Shown here one piece after another: positions 18,425 through 28,375 of a DNA stretch of 64,000 nt; position 1 is the stretch's first letter; each line of letters begins with the position of its first letter. The stretch is from NCBI RefSeq assembly GCF_002741985.1, contig NZ_APHW01000015.1:30898-94897 (forward strand). Reading direction: 5' to 3'. The notes beneath the pieces were generated by a model. That model searched no databases. It was not told the origin of the DNA and saw only the letters and a program-made list of their open reading frames with translations. The position numbers and the translations under genes were made by a program. This DNA is from Vibrio rotiferianus CAIM 577 = LMG 21460 (GTDB lineage: Bacteria > Pseudomonadota > Gammaproteobacteria > Enterobacterales > Vibrionaceae).

Positions 18425-19843
18425 TTACCCGATATGACCCACAGTATGGAGGACCCACACCATTAAGAAACTCAGTAGCACACCAACAACACCCAAAACC
18501 ACACCAACTCTTGCCATTTGGTTACTCTGAACATGACCAGTTGCGTGCGCTAATGCGTTCGGAGGTGTACTGATTGGCAAAGACATACCTAACGATGCCG
18601 CAAAAGTGACGACAAGAATCAACGTAACTTCGCCACCTAATGGTGTCAGTGACGCCATTGAAGTGCCAAGCGCAGCCATAATCGGCATTAACAAGTTTGC
18701 CGTGGCAGTGTGAGACATAAAGTTCGCCATCAACAAACATAGGAATGCTGCCCCAAAGAGCACAACGTAAGGAGAGAACTCATCGAATGGGATGCTATGA
18801 ACAACCAGTCGTGCTAAGCCAGTTTTATCAAGCGCTAACCCTAATGCGATACCACCAGACACAAGCCAAAGCACATCCCAAGATATTTTTTTCAAATCTT
18901 CTTTATTGATGATTCCCGTCAGAGAGAAAACAGCTACTGGAATCAATGCAACAGTATATGAGTTCATGCCATGAGCCGACCCCATCAACCAAAGCAAAAT
19001 CGTACCCGCGAAAGTGATGTACACAATCATCGCCTTTGGCGTCTTTAGGAACTTACTCTTGATATTCAAGTCGATTGTTGTTTGTTCCGCTTTGTACATA
19101 AAGCCGATCAGGAACCAGGCTAGCGCCATCATAATCACAACAAACGGTACACCAAAAACCATCCACTCCCCGAACGTAATCAAGTTGTCTCCAACGAGAT
19201 ATTTCAAAGCAATCGCATTTGGAGGGGTACCAATCGGAGTGCCGATACCACCAATGTTAGCAGCGACAGGAATGCAGAGTGCGAATGCAATGCGCCCTGG
19301 ATCCTTGGGGCCAAATACTGCAATGACCGGAGTTAAGATTGAGAGCATCATCGCTGTCGTGGCTGTGTTCGACATAAACATTGAGAACACTGCGGTAATG
19401 AGCATTAACCCTAGCATGACGTACTTGGGGTTCTGACCAAATGGCTTTAGTAACACGCGCGCTAAGTTGACATCCAGTCGATATTTAGTCGCTGCCATCG
19501 CAAGGAAGAAACCACCTAAAAATAGCATGATGATTGGGCTAGCAAACGTCGCCATGATTTCATTGTATTGCAACAATTGACCAAAGTGATCCTGCCCTTC
19601 ATTTAGCCGAAAGAACACCAGTCCTTTGTTGGACACCAACAGTAGCTCCAACACGATAATGACGACGGAAGTGGCGTAAATAGGAATCGGCTCGAATACC
19701 CAACATAGTGCAGCCAACAAGAAAATGGCGATAACTCGTTGCTGGACGATAGTAATACCTTCAAACGGAAATGCCGAGAGAGGCAAAAGTAAAATGATTA
19801 ACGGAATGACCGTTGGGACGATGTATTTTAGATAAGGGCGCAT
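18425..19843 (-). CDS. SLC13/DASS-family sodium:anion symporter
   Basis: A 472-aa inner-membrane carrier with about 12 hydrophobic segments. Two inverted-repeat halves each carry the family motifs: SNTATTAMM with PIGTPPNAIALKY, and SHTATANLLMPIMAAL with LPISTPPNALAHATG. These SNT/SHT and TPPNA loops form the sodium and substrate sites. Likely substrates are C4-dicarboxylates, citrate or sulfate; sequence alone does not decide. It is first in an operon with the cNMP-domain kinase and the receiver protein, which probably sense or control the same solute. Confidence 0.93.
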   Translation of the reverse strand: MRPYLKYIVPTVIPLIILLLPLSAFPFEGITIVQQRVIAIFLLAALCWVFEPIPIYATSVVIIVLELLLVSNKGLVFFRLNEGQDHFGQLLQYNEIMATFASPIIMLFLGGFFLAMAATKYRLDVNLARVLLKPFGQNPKYVMLGLMLITAVFSMFMSNTATTAMMLSILTPVIAVFGPKDPGRIAFALCIPVAANIGGIGTPIGTPPNAIALKYLVGDNLITFGEWMVFGVPFVVIMMALAWFLIGFMYKAEQTTIDLNIKSKFLKTPKAMIVYITFAGTILLWLMGSAHGMNSYTVALIPVAVFSLTGIINKEDLKKISWDVLWLVSGGIALGLALDKTGLARLVVHSIPFDEFSPYVVLFGAAFLCLLMANFMSHTATANLLMPIMAALGTSMASLTPLGGEVTLILVVTFAASLGMSLPISTPPNALAHATGHVQSNQMARVGVVLGVVGVLLSFLMVWVLHTVGHIG

Positions 19844-20153
19844 ATACTACTTCTCTTCCTGAGATGATTAGCCTTTCGAATACAGGCGGAGTTCGAACAG
19901 TAGAGTGACAGCTCTAAACAATCCGAACAGAAATTATGCGCATTACTTGAGGTGCAAGAATTAGTTTTAGATCAATGAAAAATGATTCATAACCAAAAAG
20001 TTATCTTATCTGTGTTCAAGCTCACTAAAAGTACGCAAAGCGATAAGCAAACCATTTTCGTAAAGGAAGATACCCAAGTAACCTCAAAATACTGGTTCTA
20101 ACCTCGGATGCATCAGGCAATAAAAAGCCCAGAACAATGTCTGGGCAGTTGAA
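19844..20153. other. Intergenic region between the transporter and acyltransferase genes
   Basis: 310 bp holding the transporter promoter side and the acyltransferase terminator. The segment 20071-20085 is a 15-bp inverted match (TACCCAAGTAACCTC) to the repeat ends at 21644 and 22670. No gene is seen. Confidence 0.5.
20121..20146 (-). terminator. Rho-independent terminator of the acyltransferase gene
   Basis: On the minus strand GCCCAGA pairs with TCTGGGC around a 6-nt loop and is followed by TTTTTA, 8 bp past the stop. Confidence 0.85.
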
Positions 20154-21119
20154 TCAGATAGCGGTTGCTAAACGTGGTTTGTACAAACAGTGTTCACCAT
20201 CAGGACGCGTTTTAAAACGACGGTGAAGCCACATGTATTGGCTCGGACTCGCCATGATCGACTTCTCGACTATCTTATTGACGAACATTGCCGCTTGATC
20301 TGGTTCATTCTTTGGAAAACCTTCAACAGGAGCACTGATCGTTAGCGTATAGTGACCATCACTTTCTCTAACCATAGTGAAGGGAACGATCGCGCAATCG
20401 GTAGCATCCACCAGCAAACTCGTACCGGTTGTAGTACATGCTCGTTTTACTGCAAATAACGGAGCAAAAGTAGAGCGACGAGTTCCGTAATCATGATCCG
20501 GGGCATACCATACACGCTCCCCAGAATTTAGAGCCTCTAGCATCCCTTTCACATTCTTTCGGTCGATTAACGTTCGGTTAGAGCGAGAACGCCCCTTGTA
20601 TTGAAAATAATCAAAGCACGGGTTGTTATTTGGTCGGTAAACACCTGTCCCCGACTTTTTGATCCCAAATGCACGCGCACCGAGTTCCAAGTTCATAGAA
20701 TGTACGGCCAACATCAGCGCACCTCTTCCCTGCTTTTCAAGCGCCTCTATGTGCTCCATTCCTTTAATAGAGACATGGCTGTTGACTCTAGAGTCTGACC
20801 AAAACCAGGCCATCGCGGTTTCAAAAAGTGCAATACCAGTATTGTCTATGTTGTCTTTTAGTATTGCCGCACGCTCTGCTTCGCTCATAGAAGGAAAGCA
20901 CAGCTCAAGATTACGTTTAATGGTCAGTTGGCGTTTTTTCATTAACCGCATAGCTAGACGACCAACACCTCTACCTAACGCTAACTGAACTTTAAATGGA
21001 AGTAAGCTCAATAAGTACATGATGCCAATGATAAGCAACGTTCCCCAATAACTTGGAGCAAGAAAAGCAGCCTTAAACTCAGGCTTTTTGTATTTATTCA
21101 TGAAAGTGTCGCAAGACAT
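20154..21119 (-). CDS. Lipid A acyltransferase (LpxL/LpxM family)
   Basis: A 321-aa inner-membrane enzyme that adds a secondary acyl chain to the Kdo-lipid A precursor. An N-terminal hydrophobic anchor (LLIIGIMYLLSLLPF) precedes the acyltransferase domain with the HX4E catalytic motif in AVHSMNLELGARAFG. WYAPDHDYG and APLFAVKRACTTTGTS follow as in LpxL/LpxM. The longest start is ATG 21119; ATG 21101 (MNKYKKPEFKAAF) matches the usual family N-terminus better, but neither has a strong Shine-Dalgarno. Which of the late acylation steps it performs cannot be told from here. Confidence 0.92.
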   Translation of the reverse strand: MSCDTFMNKYKKPEFKAAFLAPSYWGTLLIIGIMYLLSLLPFKVQLALGRGVGRLAMRLMKKRQLTIKRNLELCFPSMSEAERAAILKDNIDNTGIALFETAMAWFWSDSRVNSHVSIKGMEHIEALEKQGRGALMLAVHSMNLELGARAFGIKKSGTGVYRPNNNPCFDYFQYKGRSRSNRTLIDRKNVKGMLEALNSGERVWYAPDHDYGTRRSTFAPLFAVKRACTTTGTSLLVDATDCAIVPFTMVRESDGHYTLTISAPVEGFPKNEPDQAAMFVNKIVEKSIMASPSQYMWLHRRFKTRPDGEHCLYKPRLATAI

Positions 21120-21317
21120 AAATGTCTAATAAGTAAACGTTAACAATGATAATTAGTCTGCTTTTTATCATTGGCTGAGCTTATATCAAAAATCAAAGCG
21201 CGCGGATTCTATGGTTCTTCGACTCACTACACAATAAAAATCTTTCTAATTTGAGTGGCTGACCGATTTACGCGACAAACTACACATAACTCACGCACAT
21301 TATGAGCCTCCACCCAC

Positions 21318-21644
21318 TATACCCAAGACCTATTATTCCCAAGTGACTTCAAGGTGCAGGATTCAGAGCGTTGTCATTGAGTCCTGTTTACCGAAAGTAA
21401 GCAAGGAAAACAACGCAGTGTAATAGCCAGCTCTTTCCAAGTTGTTTGACGCAGCCATTAGTTTAATAAAAATTCGAGTCAATGACACGCTCCCGAAGGG
21501 CACTCTTTACAAATAGTAAGGGCCTTGGCTTGTGTACTTTGTTGTCGATTCTTGATTTAGACCCACTAGACCTTTAAATCGCCGCCGCGTCTACAAACCA
21601 AGTCATTTTCGCTGAACCTAGCAACTCGAGGTTACTTGGGTATA
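21318..21644. repeat. 327-bp intergenic element with inverted ends
   Basis: The segment begins TATACCCAAG (21318-21327) and ends CTTGGGTATA (21635-21644), exact inverted complements. No gene is visible inside. Its right-hand 40 bp recur at 22631-22670 with two mismatches, and 15 bp recur inverted at 20071-20085. It resembles a dispersed non-coding repeat of vibrios, possibly MITE-like. I cannot see target-site duplications. Confidence 0.6.
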
Positions 21645-21755
21645 GACATTGCTCAGTACAGCGAGTGGAGATGTGCTTTGTTTTCTATTCTTATCCGTGT
21701 AAAGTCTCGTTTTATTTGCCTTTAACGTTACTCATCTGTCGTAATTGGAATCATA

Positions 21756-22385
21756 ATGAACATCGACACCCTCTTAGCCTTCGGTGGCATTGTCTTTTTC
21801 CTCGCTGTTATCCCTGGCCCAAATGCACTATTAATCCTGTTCACAGCACTTACACAAAGCCGTCGTTTTGCTGTTGCTAACATTCTCGGTGTCGCTCTGG
21901 GTTTTATGATTCATGCGTTTGTATCCGCAAAAGGTTTGAGCTTACTGCTTTCTCAATCCGCACTGGCGTTCAACGTTCTAAAATGGATGGGCGTCGCTTA
22001 CTTGGTATGGTTGGGGATTAATAACTTAAAAAGCGGTCTCAAGCTGGCAGACCAAAAGTTAAAGCTCGAGCGTAAAATTGAAGAGCATACTCTTAAACAA
22101 GCCTTTGTGAAGGGGTTACTAACCAATCTTCTGAATCCGAAAATCGTTTTGTTCTATCTATCAATCTTCCCTCAGTTTGTGCAACCAGCACATATTCTTG
22201 AACAAAGCATGATATTAGGTGCACTTCAGGCAAGCATTGTCGCAAGCTGGTTTTTGTTTGTGATCTTCTTTGCTACCAAAGTGAAAACGCTGCTGACGTC
22301 GTCAAAAACCAGTAAGTGGCTGAACTACGTCAGTGGTGGGTTGTTTATCTTCTTCGGCATTGGTTTAGCCAACACTCGTTTTTAG
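21756..22385 (+). CDS. LysE-family amino-acid exporter
   Basis: A 209-aa inner-membrane protein with about six hydrophobic segments and the family signature AVIPGPNALLILFTALTQ at the N-terminus, WMGVAYLVWLGINNLKSG near residue 70 and LLNPKIVLFYLSIFPQF in the middle. It should export a neutral or basic amino acid. It is a paralogue of the exporter at 10815 but clearly diverged. It lies between two direct copies of a 40-bp repeat end and has its own terminator. Confidence 0.93.
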   Translation: MNIDTLLAFGGIVFFLAVIPGPNALLILFTALTQSRRFAVANILGVALGFMIHAFVSAKGLSLLLSQSALAFNVLKWMGVAYLVWLGINNLKSGLKLADQKLKLERKIEEHTLKQAFVKGLLTNLLNPKIVLFYLSIFPQFVQPAHILEQSMILGALQASIVASWFLFVIFFATKVKTLLTSSKTSKWLNYVSGGLFIFFGIGLANTRF

Positions 22386-22407
22386 AGCCTAATGGCAGAC
22401 ATAAAAA

Positions 22408-22430
22408 GCACGCCCGAGAGCGTGTTTTTT
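22408..22430 (+). terminator. Rho-independent terminator of the LysE gene
   Basis: CACGC and GCGTG form a short GC-rich stem around CCGAGA, followed by TTTTTT, about 22 bp past the stop. Confidence 0.8.
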
Positions 22431-22442
22431 ATTGCTTTTAAG

Positions 22443-22559
22443 TTAGCCAAAAATGGCAGCCAACACTAAGATTCCAACAAACAAGACCGCAACTAACCCT
22501 AGTAAATAAGAGAGCTTTCCGGAGCCCCCTTTTGGCGCTTGATTACAGCATCCCATCAT
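22443..22559 (-). CDS. Small Cys-containing single-span membrane protein (38 aa)
   Basis: A 38-codon frame on the minus strand. It opens MMGCCNQAPKGGSGK, then runs into one hydrophobic helix (SYLLGLVAVLFVGILVLAAI) and stops after FG. GGAGG lies 2 bases before the first ATG (22559) and 5 bases before the second (22556), so the second is the better start. The paired Cys and basic stretch before one helix look like a real small membrane protein rather than chance. Function unknown; metal binding or lipid attachment at the Cys pair is a guess. It is convergent with the LysE gene. Confidence 0.7.
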   Translation of the reverse strand: MMGCCNQAPKGGSGKLSYLLGLVAVLFVGILVLAAIFG

Positions 22560-22900
22560 ATCCTCCACTTTCTAACATACTCTGATAGCTTTAAACCTAG
22601 GCCCTTACCCAAGGGGAGAGTCAAACGTTCATTCTCGCTGAACCTAGCATCTCGAGGTTACTTGGGTATAAACACTATTGTTAATATACAAATTTTGAAT
22701 CAAAATTTCGTTTTCCAACCAGAGCAAACGTTTAAATTGATTACAAATAAGCCTCTGACACATCTATTCATTTTTGGGTAAATACATACCATTTTTAGCT
22801 ATATACCCGCAGATTCTGGCAGCCCTACAATACGCACGTCTTACTTGTAGCACGCGTGTTCTCCTATTGAGGCACGAGGCTCAATCACTAAAGGTATCGA
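22560..22900. other. Intergenic region before the APC permease
   Basis: 341 bp with the second copy of the dispersed repeat end at 22631-22670 and an AT-rich stretch at about 22670-22760 that probably holds the permease promoter. No other gene is seen. Confidence 0.5.
22631..22670 (+). repeat. Second copy of the 40-bp repeat end
   Basis: It matches 21605-21644 with two mismatches in 40 bp, in the same orientation. The two copies flank the LysE exporter gene. Confidence 0.75.
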
Positions 22901-24328
22901 ATGAGCAGTATCGCCAAATCCGCCGTCAAACTCAGTGTCTTTTCTGTCATCATGATTACGGTCACATCCGTCGACAGTATCAGGAACATTCCGGGTGCCG
23001 CCTTATTTGGTAGTCACGCCATCTCTTTTTTCCTATTGGCTGGTTTTTGCTTCTTTGTTCCTACGGCGTTGGTATGTGCAGAGCTCAGCACCACCTACCC
23101 TCAGCAAGGTGGCGTCTATTTGTGGGGTAAAGAGACCATAGGTCCTAATTTCGGTTTTACGACGGTATGGTATCAATACGCTGAGAATATCGTTTACTAC
23201 CCTCCGCTCATCTCCTTTATTGTTGCGACGGGTGCGTATCCTTTCTTCCCGGAACTGGCGCAGAACAACATCTTCATGTTGATCATGATTAACGTGATTT
23301 TCTGGGCGCTTACCTTGGTGAATATCTTCGGTCTACGTTTGTCTTCACTTATCACTAACGTGTTCGGCACTTTGGGACTTATCTTTCCTATCCTGCTGAT
23401 CATTGGTTTAGGCGGATACTGGGCGTACACCAATCCAAGTGAATCACATATCTCACTGCGCCATGCGTCAGATTGGTTACCAGACTTTTCTCAAGATGGT
23501 ATTGGGGCGGGATTTACTGCTGTCGTACTATCATTGACTGGCCTTGAAATTACAACCTCTTACGCGAGTGAAGTCGATAATCCACAAAAGACCTATCCGA
23601 AAGCACTTATCGTATCAACAGTGCTGATTTTAGTTTCTCTAACAGCATGTTCACTATCAATTTCTTCCGTAGTATCGAGCGACCATTCAAGCTTGAGTGA
23701 AGGGGTCATTCTGGCGTTCAAAGCGTTCTTCGATGATTTGAACATGTCATTCATGCTGCCAGTTATCGCGCTTGCGATAGTCTTTGGTAGCTTAGCGAGT
23801 TTGAACAACTGGATCATTGCGCCAACTAAGAGCTTACACGTGGCAGCGAAAGACCACTTTATGCCAATGACATTAGCAAAAGAAAACAAGAACCAAGCGC
23901 CGGTGCCACTCCTGCTCTTACAAGGGGCAATTGTAAGCGTCCTTTCTTTGGTGTTTATCTTAGTGCCAAATGTTAACCAAGGCATGTGGCTACTAAACAT
24001 CCTGATGACCCAACTCTACATGGTGATGTACATCTGCATCTTCGTCTGCTTCTTAGTGTCACGTCGCAAGCATTCAGATATTCAACGCCCATTTCGTGTT
24101 CCGGGAGGAAAAGTGGGAATGATGCTGGTGGCTGCACTCGGCTTAGTAAGCTGTTCTGTAACGATTTTTGTGTCGTTTGATGTCCCTGCTGGCATAAGTG
24201 CAGAAACTGGTGCATACGCATTGATTCTTGGCTTTATTGCGTTCAGCTTACCTGCCATTGCTGCCGTAATGTACCGTAACCGTCAGCGCCGCCGAGACAC
24301 ACAATTGATTGAAGCCGTAGCAAACTAG
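22901..24328 (+). CDS. APC-superfamily amino-acid permease/antiporter
   Basis: A 475-aa inner-membrane protein with about 12 hydrophobic segments. The N-terminus shows the APC pattern of a broken first helix (SVIMITVTSVDSIRNIPG), then ALVCAELSTTYPQQGGVYLW, the conserved second/third segment motif. GLEITTSYASEVDNPQKTYPKA is the typical mid-protein motif of the glutamate/GABA-type antiporter branch. The substrate is likely an amino acid or amine. It is a single gene followed by a bidirectional terminator shared with queD. Confidence 0.9.
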   Translation: MSSIAKSAVKLSVFSVIMITVTSVDSIRNIPGAALFGSHAISFFLLAGFCFFVPTALVCAELSTTYPQQGGVYLWGKETIGPNFGFTTVWYQYAENIVYYPPLISFIVATGAYPFFPELAQNNIFMLIMINVIFWALTLVNIFGLRLSSLITNVFGTLGLIFPILLIIGLGGYWAYTNPSESHISLRHASDWLPDFSQDGIGAGFTAVVLSLTGLEITTSYASEVDNPQKTYPKALIVSTVLILVSLTACSLSISSVVSSDHSSLSEGVILAFKAFFDDLNMSFMLPVIALAIVFGSLASLNNWIIAPTKSLHVAAKDHFMPMTLAKENKNQAPVPLLLLQGAIVSVLSLVFILVPNVNQGMWLLNILMTQLYMVMYICIFVCFLVSRRKHSDIQRPFRVPGGKVGMMLVAALGLVSCSVTIFVSFDVPAGISAETGAYALILGFIAFSLPAIAAVMYRNRQRRRDTQLIEAVAN

Positions 24329-24347
24329 CCTAAATAAGCAACGATCA

Positions 24348-24378
24348 AAAAAAGCCAGACTGTGTCTGGCTTTTTTTA
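24348..24378. terminator. Bidirectional terminator
   Basis: A 7-A run, AGCCAGAC-TGT-GTCTGGCT, then a 7-T run. It lies between the convergent permease and queD genes. Confidence 0.92.
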
Positions 24379-24391
24379 TTTGGTAGTACGC

Positions 24392-24754
24392 TTACTCACC
24401 GGTATAAATACAACCTGCAGTACACGTCTCTTTAATTTCTACTTTGCTTAGTAGCGGTAAATTTGGCTTAAGCTGTTGCCAAATCCACTTAGAAAGGACT
24501 TCACTTGTTGGGTTTTCAAGACCTTCAATATCATTTAGGTAGTAATGGTCTAGGCGATCATAAATCGGTTTGAACGCAGCTTTAATTTCTGCAAAATCCA
24601 CAACCCAACCAGTGTGCGGATCAACTTCACCTTCAACGTAAAGGCGAACAAGGAAAGAGTGTCCGTGTAAGCGACCACATTTGTGTCCTTCTGGTACATG
24701 AGGAAGGTGATGTGCAGCTTCAAACATGAACTCTTTGTATAGTTCGGTTCTCAT
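24392..24754 (-). CDS. queD: 6-carboxy-tetrahydropterin synthase QueD
   Basis: A cytoplasmic 120-aa protein, the same length and near-identical pattern as E. coli QueD. Zinc ligands are H15 in [10 protein letters not shown] and H30/H32 in RLHGHSF. The catalytic Cys is in [10 protein letters not shown], and [17 protein letters not shown] and [13 protein letters not shown] follow as in the family. It converts dihydroneopterin triphosphate to 6-carboxy-5,6,7,8-tetrahydropterin in queuosine synthesis. No preQ1 riboswitch is apparent upstream. Confidence 0.96.
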   Translation of the reverse strand: MRTELYKEFMFEAAHHLPHVPEGHKCGRLHGHSFLVRLYVEGEVDPHTGWVVDFAEIKAAFKPIYDRLDHYYLNDIEGLENPTSEVLSKWIWQQLKPNLPLLSKVEIKETCTAGCIYTGE

Positions 24755-25053
24755 TTTGGTTCTCGGGCTTTAAAAAGACACGCAATACTAAGTAATTCAC
24801 CCACAAGTAACAAGTGTCGCTTCTGTTAATAAAAACAATGGTAGCCAAGCAATCGGTTAGCTGTGTCATTTTTATAAAGCAGGATGAAGTGTCGCAAATT
24901 TGGCACAGCGTCAATCATTTGATTACATGTTACTCACATCACATTTACATAACCACATTATGTTTATGGTCACAATCATTCGTCAGCCTCATCGCTATAC
25001 CTTACATAAGCCTCTAAAATTGTGGCGTTTATTCCAATAACTTTATAAATATT

Positions 25054-26679
25054 ATGCGCTCAACAATAACATTTAAGCTCCTAGTCGCGTTAATCGCAGT
25101 CTTTAGCTGCGTATTAGCTGTGTCTACCGGATACCAGTACTATCAACAAAAATCACTTATTAATGATGTACTGAGCGAACAACTGCATGACAAAGCAAGT
25201 AACTATTTTGACAGCCTAAATATGATGATGCTGACGGGCACAATGGTTCAAAAAGAAACATTGCGCCAAAAAGCCCTCGCTCAAGACGGAATCGAACAAG
25301 TTCGGGTCTTACGAGCGGACAGCGTGTCAAAGTTTTATGGCCCAGGCAAAGAGAACCAACTGCCACAAGATGATATCGACCGCCGAGCTTTAGCTGGTGA
25401 ACTCGTTATTGAGCCGTTTACTGCGGAATGGGGTCAGGGAATGGTGGTGGCTTTGCCAATGAAGTCCAGTGAAAATTATCGCGGAACCAACTGTGTAGCC
25501 TGCCATATTACTCCTGAGGGTGAAGTGCTTGGTGCGATTCGTCTTGAGTACAACATGAATCATGTGAACTCAATGATCAACAAACAGGCCATGTTTGCGA
25601 TTGGCATCATGTCCTCTATCGCCTTTATTGGCTTCCTCATTACCATGGGCCTAATCCGCAAAATTATCGTTCGCCCTATCCAAAAGATTTCACGCTTTAT
25701 GTCTAACGTGAGCGCAAGTAAAGACCTATCGCAACGCTTGGAGCAGAAACAGAAGGATGAAATGGGGTTACTCTCACAATCTATCGACTCATTTATGGAC
25801 ACCGTTTCCGATAGTTTGGAAAGAGTACAAGATACCTCTCACTCACTTGCAGATTCCGCAAGCAAACTCACAAACGTTGCCCAATCAACCGATGAAGCCG
25901 CAGACAACCAGCAAGTAGAAACCAACGAAGTACAAAGCAACATCAATGACATGCTGGATCAACAAGCAAATGTAGAACAAGCGACAGTTGACGCCACTGG
26001 GTTAATCAATCATACGGTAGACGTTGCCACACAAAGTGCAACTCAGGCTCATGGCGTGAGTGAAGATATTAAAAATCTAGTCGGCGATATCGATCATGTA
26101 AGAGAGAAAATTTCGACGCTCAACCAACAAACTGAAGAAGTTTCCTCAATCCTTGACGTTATCAAAGGCGTGGCGGAACAAACTAACCTCCTTGCACTCA
26201 ATGCGGCGATTGAAGCAGCACGTGCGGGAGAACAAGGACGTGGCTTTGCCGTTGTCGCGGATGAAGTGCGTAACTTGGCTTCAAGGACAACGGAAGCAAC
26301 GACTAACATCGAAAATATTATAACTCAGTTCCAACAAGGCAGCTCAGAGTCACTTTCTTCTGTGGATGCGGTTTGTCATCACGCACACCAACGTTCCGTA
26401 GATGTCGAAGAGCTATCCAATGCGATGAGAAATGTTGTCAGCGAAATGCATCAAGTTCTTCAACATGCGCAGAATATTCAGCACCAGACACAAGCCACTT
26501 CTGAAGTAAGTAAACATATTCAAACTAAAGTCGATACCATAACCAAACACGCTAATGACACATCCGAGTCAGCGACTCTAACGCGAGACATCAGTGTGGA
26601 TTTAGAACAATTGTCAGACCGACTAGAGCAATTACTTAACCAATTTTGCTTATCTGAAGAGAAAAGTGGACTCAAATGA
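25054..26679 (+). CDS. Methyl-accepting chemotaxis protein with periplasmic c-haem motif
   Basis: A 541-aa chemoreceptor with an N-terminal helix at about 8-26, a periplasmic domain of around 150 residues, a second helix at about 180-202, HAMP ([10 protein letters not shown]) and the conserved cytoplasmic signalling hairpin ([20 protein letters not shown]). The periplasmic domain carries C147-V-A-C150-H151, a covalent haem c attachment motif, in a context typical of Tll0287/DUF3365-like sensor domains. It would therefore report redox state or a haem ligand such as O2, CO or NO to the chemotaxis machinery. There is no CheR-docking pentapeptide at the C-terminus. It is a single gene. Confidence 0.93.
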   Translation: MRSTITFKLLVALIAVFSCVLAVSTGYQYYQQKSLINDVLSEQLHDKASNYFDSLNMMMLTGTMVQKETLRQKALAQDGIEQVRVLRADSVSKFYGPGKENQLPQDDIDRRALAGELVIEPFTAEWGQGMVVALPMKSSENYRGTNCVACHITPEGEVLGAIRLEYNMNHVNSMINKQAMFAIGIMSSIAFIGFLITMGLIRKIIVRPIQKISRFMSNVSASKDLSQRLEQKQKDEMGLLSQSIDSFMDTVSDSLERVQDTSHSLADSASKLTNVAQSTDEAADNQQVETNEVQSNINDMLDQQANVEQATVDATGLINHTVDVATQSATQAHGVSEDIKNLVGDIDHVREKISTLNQQTEEVSSILDVIKGVAEQTNLLALNAAIEAARAGEQGRGFAVVADEVRNLASRTTEATTNIENIITQFQQGSSESLSSVDAVCHHAHQRSVDVEELSNAMRNVVSEMHQVLQHAQNIQHQTQATSEVSKHIQTKVDTITKHANDTSESATLTRDISVDLEQLSDRLEQLLNQFCLSEEKSGLK

Positions 26680-26866
26680 TAAAAATCTAGCCTTCAAAAC
26701 AATATAAAGGTTGAAGCTGACGATTTGACAGGTAATATGTTCCGTTGAATCTAAAAAATTCTATCCAGCTCAATGCTTCGCTTGTTTTTTAAACAAATCC
26801 GTTTTAAGACAACTACTTTTGCGAGCGTTGAGTTGAATTTTTACCTCAATGGAGAATATTGAAAAC

Positions 26867-28267
26867 ATGACTTACGCGCCTGTATCAGACGTTTTGAAAG
26901 GTCAGCTAGCAGTAGACAGTGAAGTTACTGTTCGTGGCTGGATCCGTTCACGTCGTGATTCCAAAGCTGGAATCTCTTTCCTTGCCATTTACGACGGCTC
27001 TTGTTTCGACCCGATTCAGGCCGTGGTCCCTAATAATCTTAATAATTACGAAAACGAAGTGCTTAAGCTAACTACAGGCTGCTCTGTTGAAGTAACTGGT
27101 AAGATTGTTGAGTCTCCAGCGGCTGGTCAAGCATTCGAACTTGCTGCAACTGACGTTAAAGTTGTAGGTTGGGTTGAAGACGCTGACACTTACCCAATGG
27201 CAAAAACTCGTCACTCTATCGAGTACCTACGTGAAGTTGCGCACCTACGTCCGCGCACAAACGTAATCGGTGCGGTAGCACGTGTACGTAACTGTCTATC
27301 TCAAGCGATTCACCGCTTTTACCACGAGCAAGGTTACTTCTGGGTATCTGCACCACTAATTACAGCTTCTGACGCTGAAGGTGCTGGTGAAATGTTCCGC
27401 GTTTCTACGCTAGACATGGAAAACCTACCTCGCACAGACAAAGGTGATGTGGACTACAACGAAGACTTCTTCGGTAAAGAAACGTTCCTAACCGTATCTG
27501 GTCAGCTAAACGCTGAAGCTTATGCATGTGCACTAAGCAAGGTGTACACGTTTGGCCCTACTTTCCGTGCTGAAAACTCAAACACAAGCCGCCACCTAGC
27601 AGAATTCTGGATGGTTGAGCCTGAAGTGGCGTTTGCAGAACTGGATGACGTAGCGAAACTTGCTGAAGGCATGCTGAAATTCGTATTTAAAGCGGTTCTT
27701 GCAGAGTGTCGCGATGACCTTGAGTTCTTTGCTCAACGCATCGACAAAGAAGCAATCACTCGTCTAGAGCAGTTCGTATCTTCTGACTTTGCACAAGTAG
27801 ACTACACTGACGCAATCCAGATCCTTCTTGATTCAGGTCGTGAATTCGAATTCCCAGTTGAATGGGGTATCGATATGTCTTCTGAGCACGAGCGTTTCCT
27901 TGCGGAAGAGCATTTCAAAGCGCCAGTAATCGTGAAGAACTACCCGAAAGACATCAAAGCATTCTACATGCGTGCTAACGATGACGGTAAGACGGTAGCT
28001 GCAATGGACGTACTAGCACCGGGCATCGGTGAGATCATCGGTGGTTCTCAGCGTGAAGAACGTCTAGAAATCCTGGACGAGCGTATGCGTGAAGTGGGTA
28101 TCGACCCAGAACACATGAGCTGGTACCGTGACCTACGTAAATACGGCACAGTGCCACACGCAGGCTTTGGTCTAGGCTTTGAGCGTCTAGTATCCTACGT
28201 GACTGGTATGGGCAACGTACGTGACGTGATCCCGTTCCCACGTACACCTCGCTCTGCGAACTTCTAA
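26867..28267 (+). CDS. asnS: Asparaginyl-tRNA synthetase
   Basis: A class II aminoacyl-tRNA synthetase charging tRNA-Asn in the cytoplasm. From ATG 26867 ([13 protein letters not shown]) it is 466 aa, exactly the E. coli AsnS length, and starts at the same point; an in-frame ATG at 26849 adds six residues not found in the family. It has an N-terminal OB-fold anticodon domain ([15 protein letters not shown]), then motif 2 ([18 protein letters not shown]) and motif 3 ([13 protein letters not shown]). It is a single gene with a strong terminator. Confidence 0.98.
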   Translation: MTYAPVSDVLKGQLAVDSEVTVRGWIRSRRDSKAGISFLAIYDGSCFDPIQAVVPNNLNNYENEVLKLTTGCSVEVTGKIVESPAAGQAFELAATDVKVVGWVEDADTYPMAKTRHSIEYLREVAHLRPRTNVIGAVARVRNCLSQAIHRFYHEQGYFWVSAPLITASDAEGAGEMFRVSTLDMENLPRTDKGDVDYNEDFFGKETFLTVSGQLNAEAYACALSKVYTFGPTFRAENSNTSRHLAEFWMVEPEVAFAELDDVAKLAEGMLKFVFKAVLAECRDDLEFFAQRIDKEAITRLEQFVSSDFAQVDYTDAIQILLDSGREFEFPVEWGIDMSSEHERFLAEEHFKAPVIVKNYPKDIKAFYMRANDDGKTVAAMDVLAPGIGEIIGGSQREERLEILDERMREVGIDPEHMSWYRDLRKYGTVPHAGFGLGFERLVSYVTGMGNVRDVIPFPRTPRSANF

Positions 28268-28290
28268 TCACTGCTGAGTGATAAAGAATT

Positions 28291-28320
28291 AAAAAAGACC
28301 TCCCTTGTGGAGGTCTTTTA
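28291..28320. terminator. Terminator after asnS
   Basis: GACCTCC-CTTGT-GGAGGTC with six A before and TTTTA after, 29 bp past the asnS stop. It may also serve the convergent gene at 28376. Confidence 0.9.
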
Positions 28321-28375
28321 TTTTGTAGTAATTACGGTAAATATTGCACGTAATGCTTTGATTGTGCGCTTTTAA

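Noticed and set aside
21318..21644. Insertion sequence
   Set aside because: There is no transposase frame in or near the element.
24755..24860. preQ1 riboswitch before queD
   Set aside because: No matching stem with the A-rich tail could be made out.
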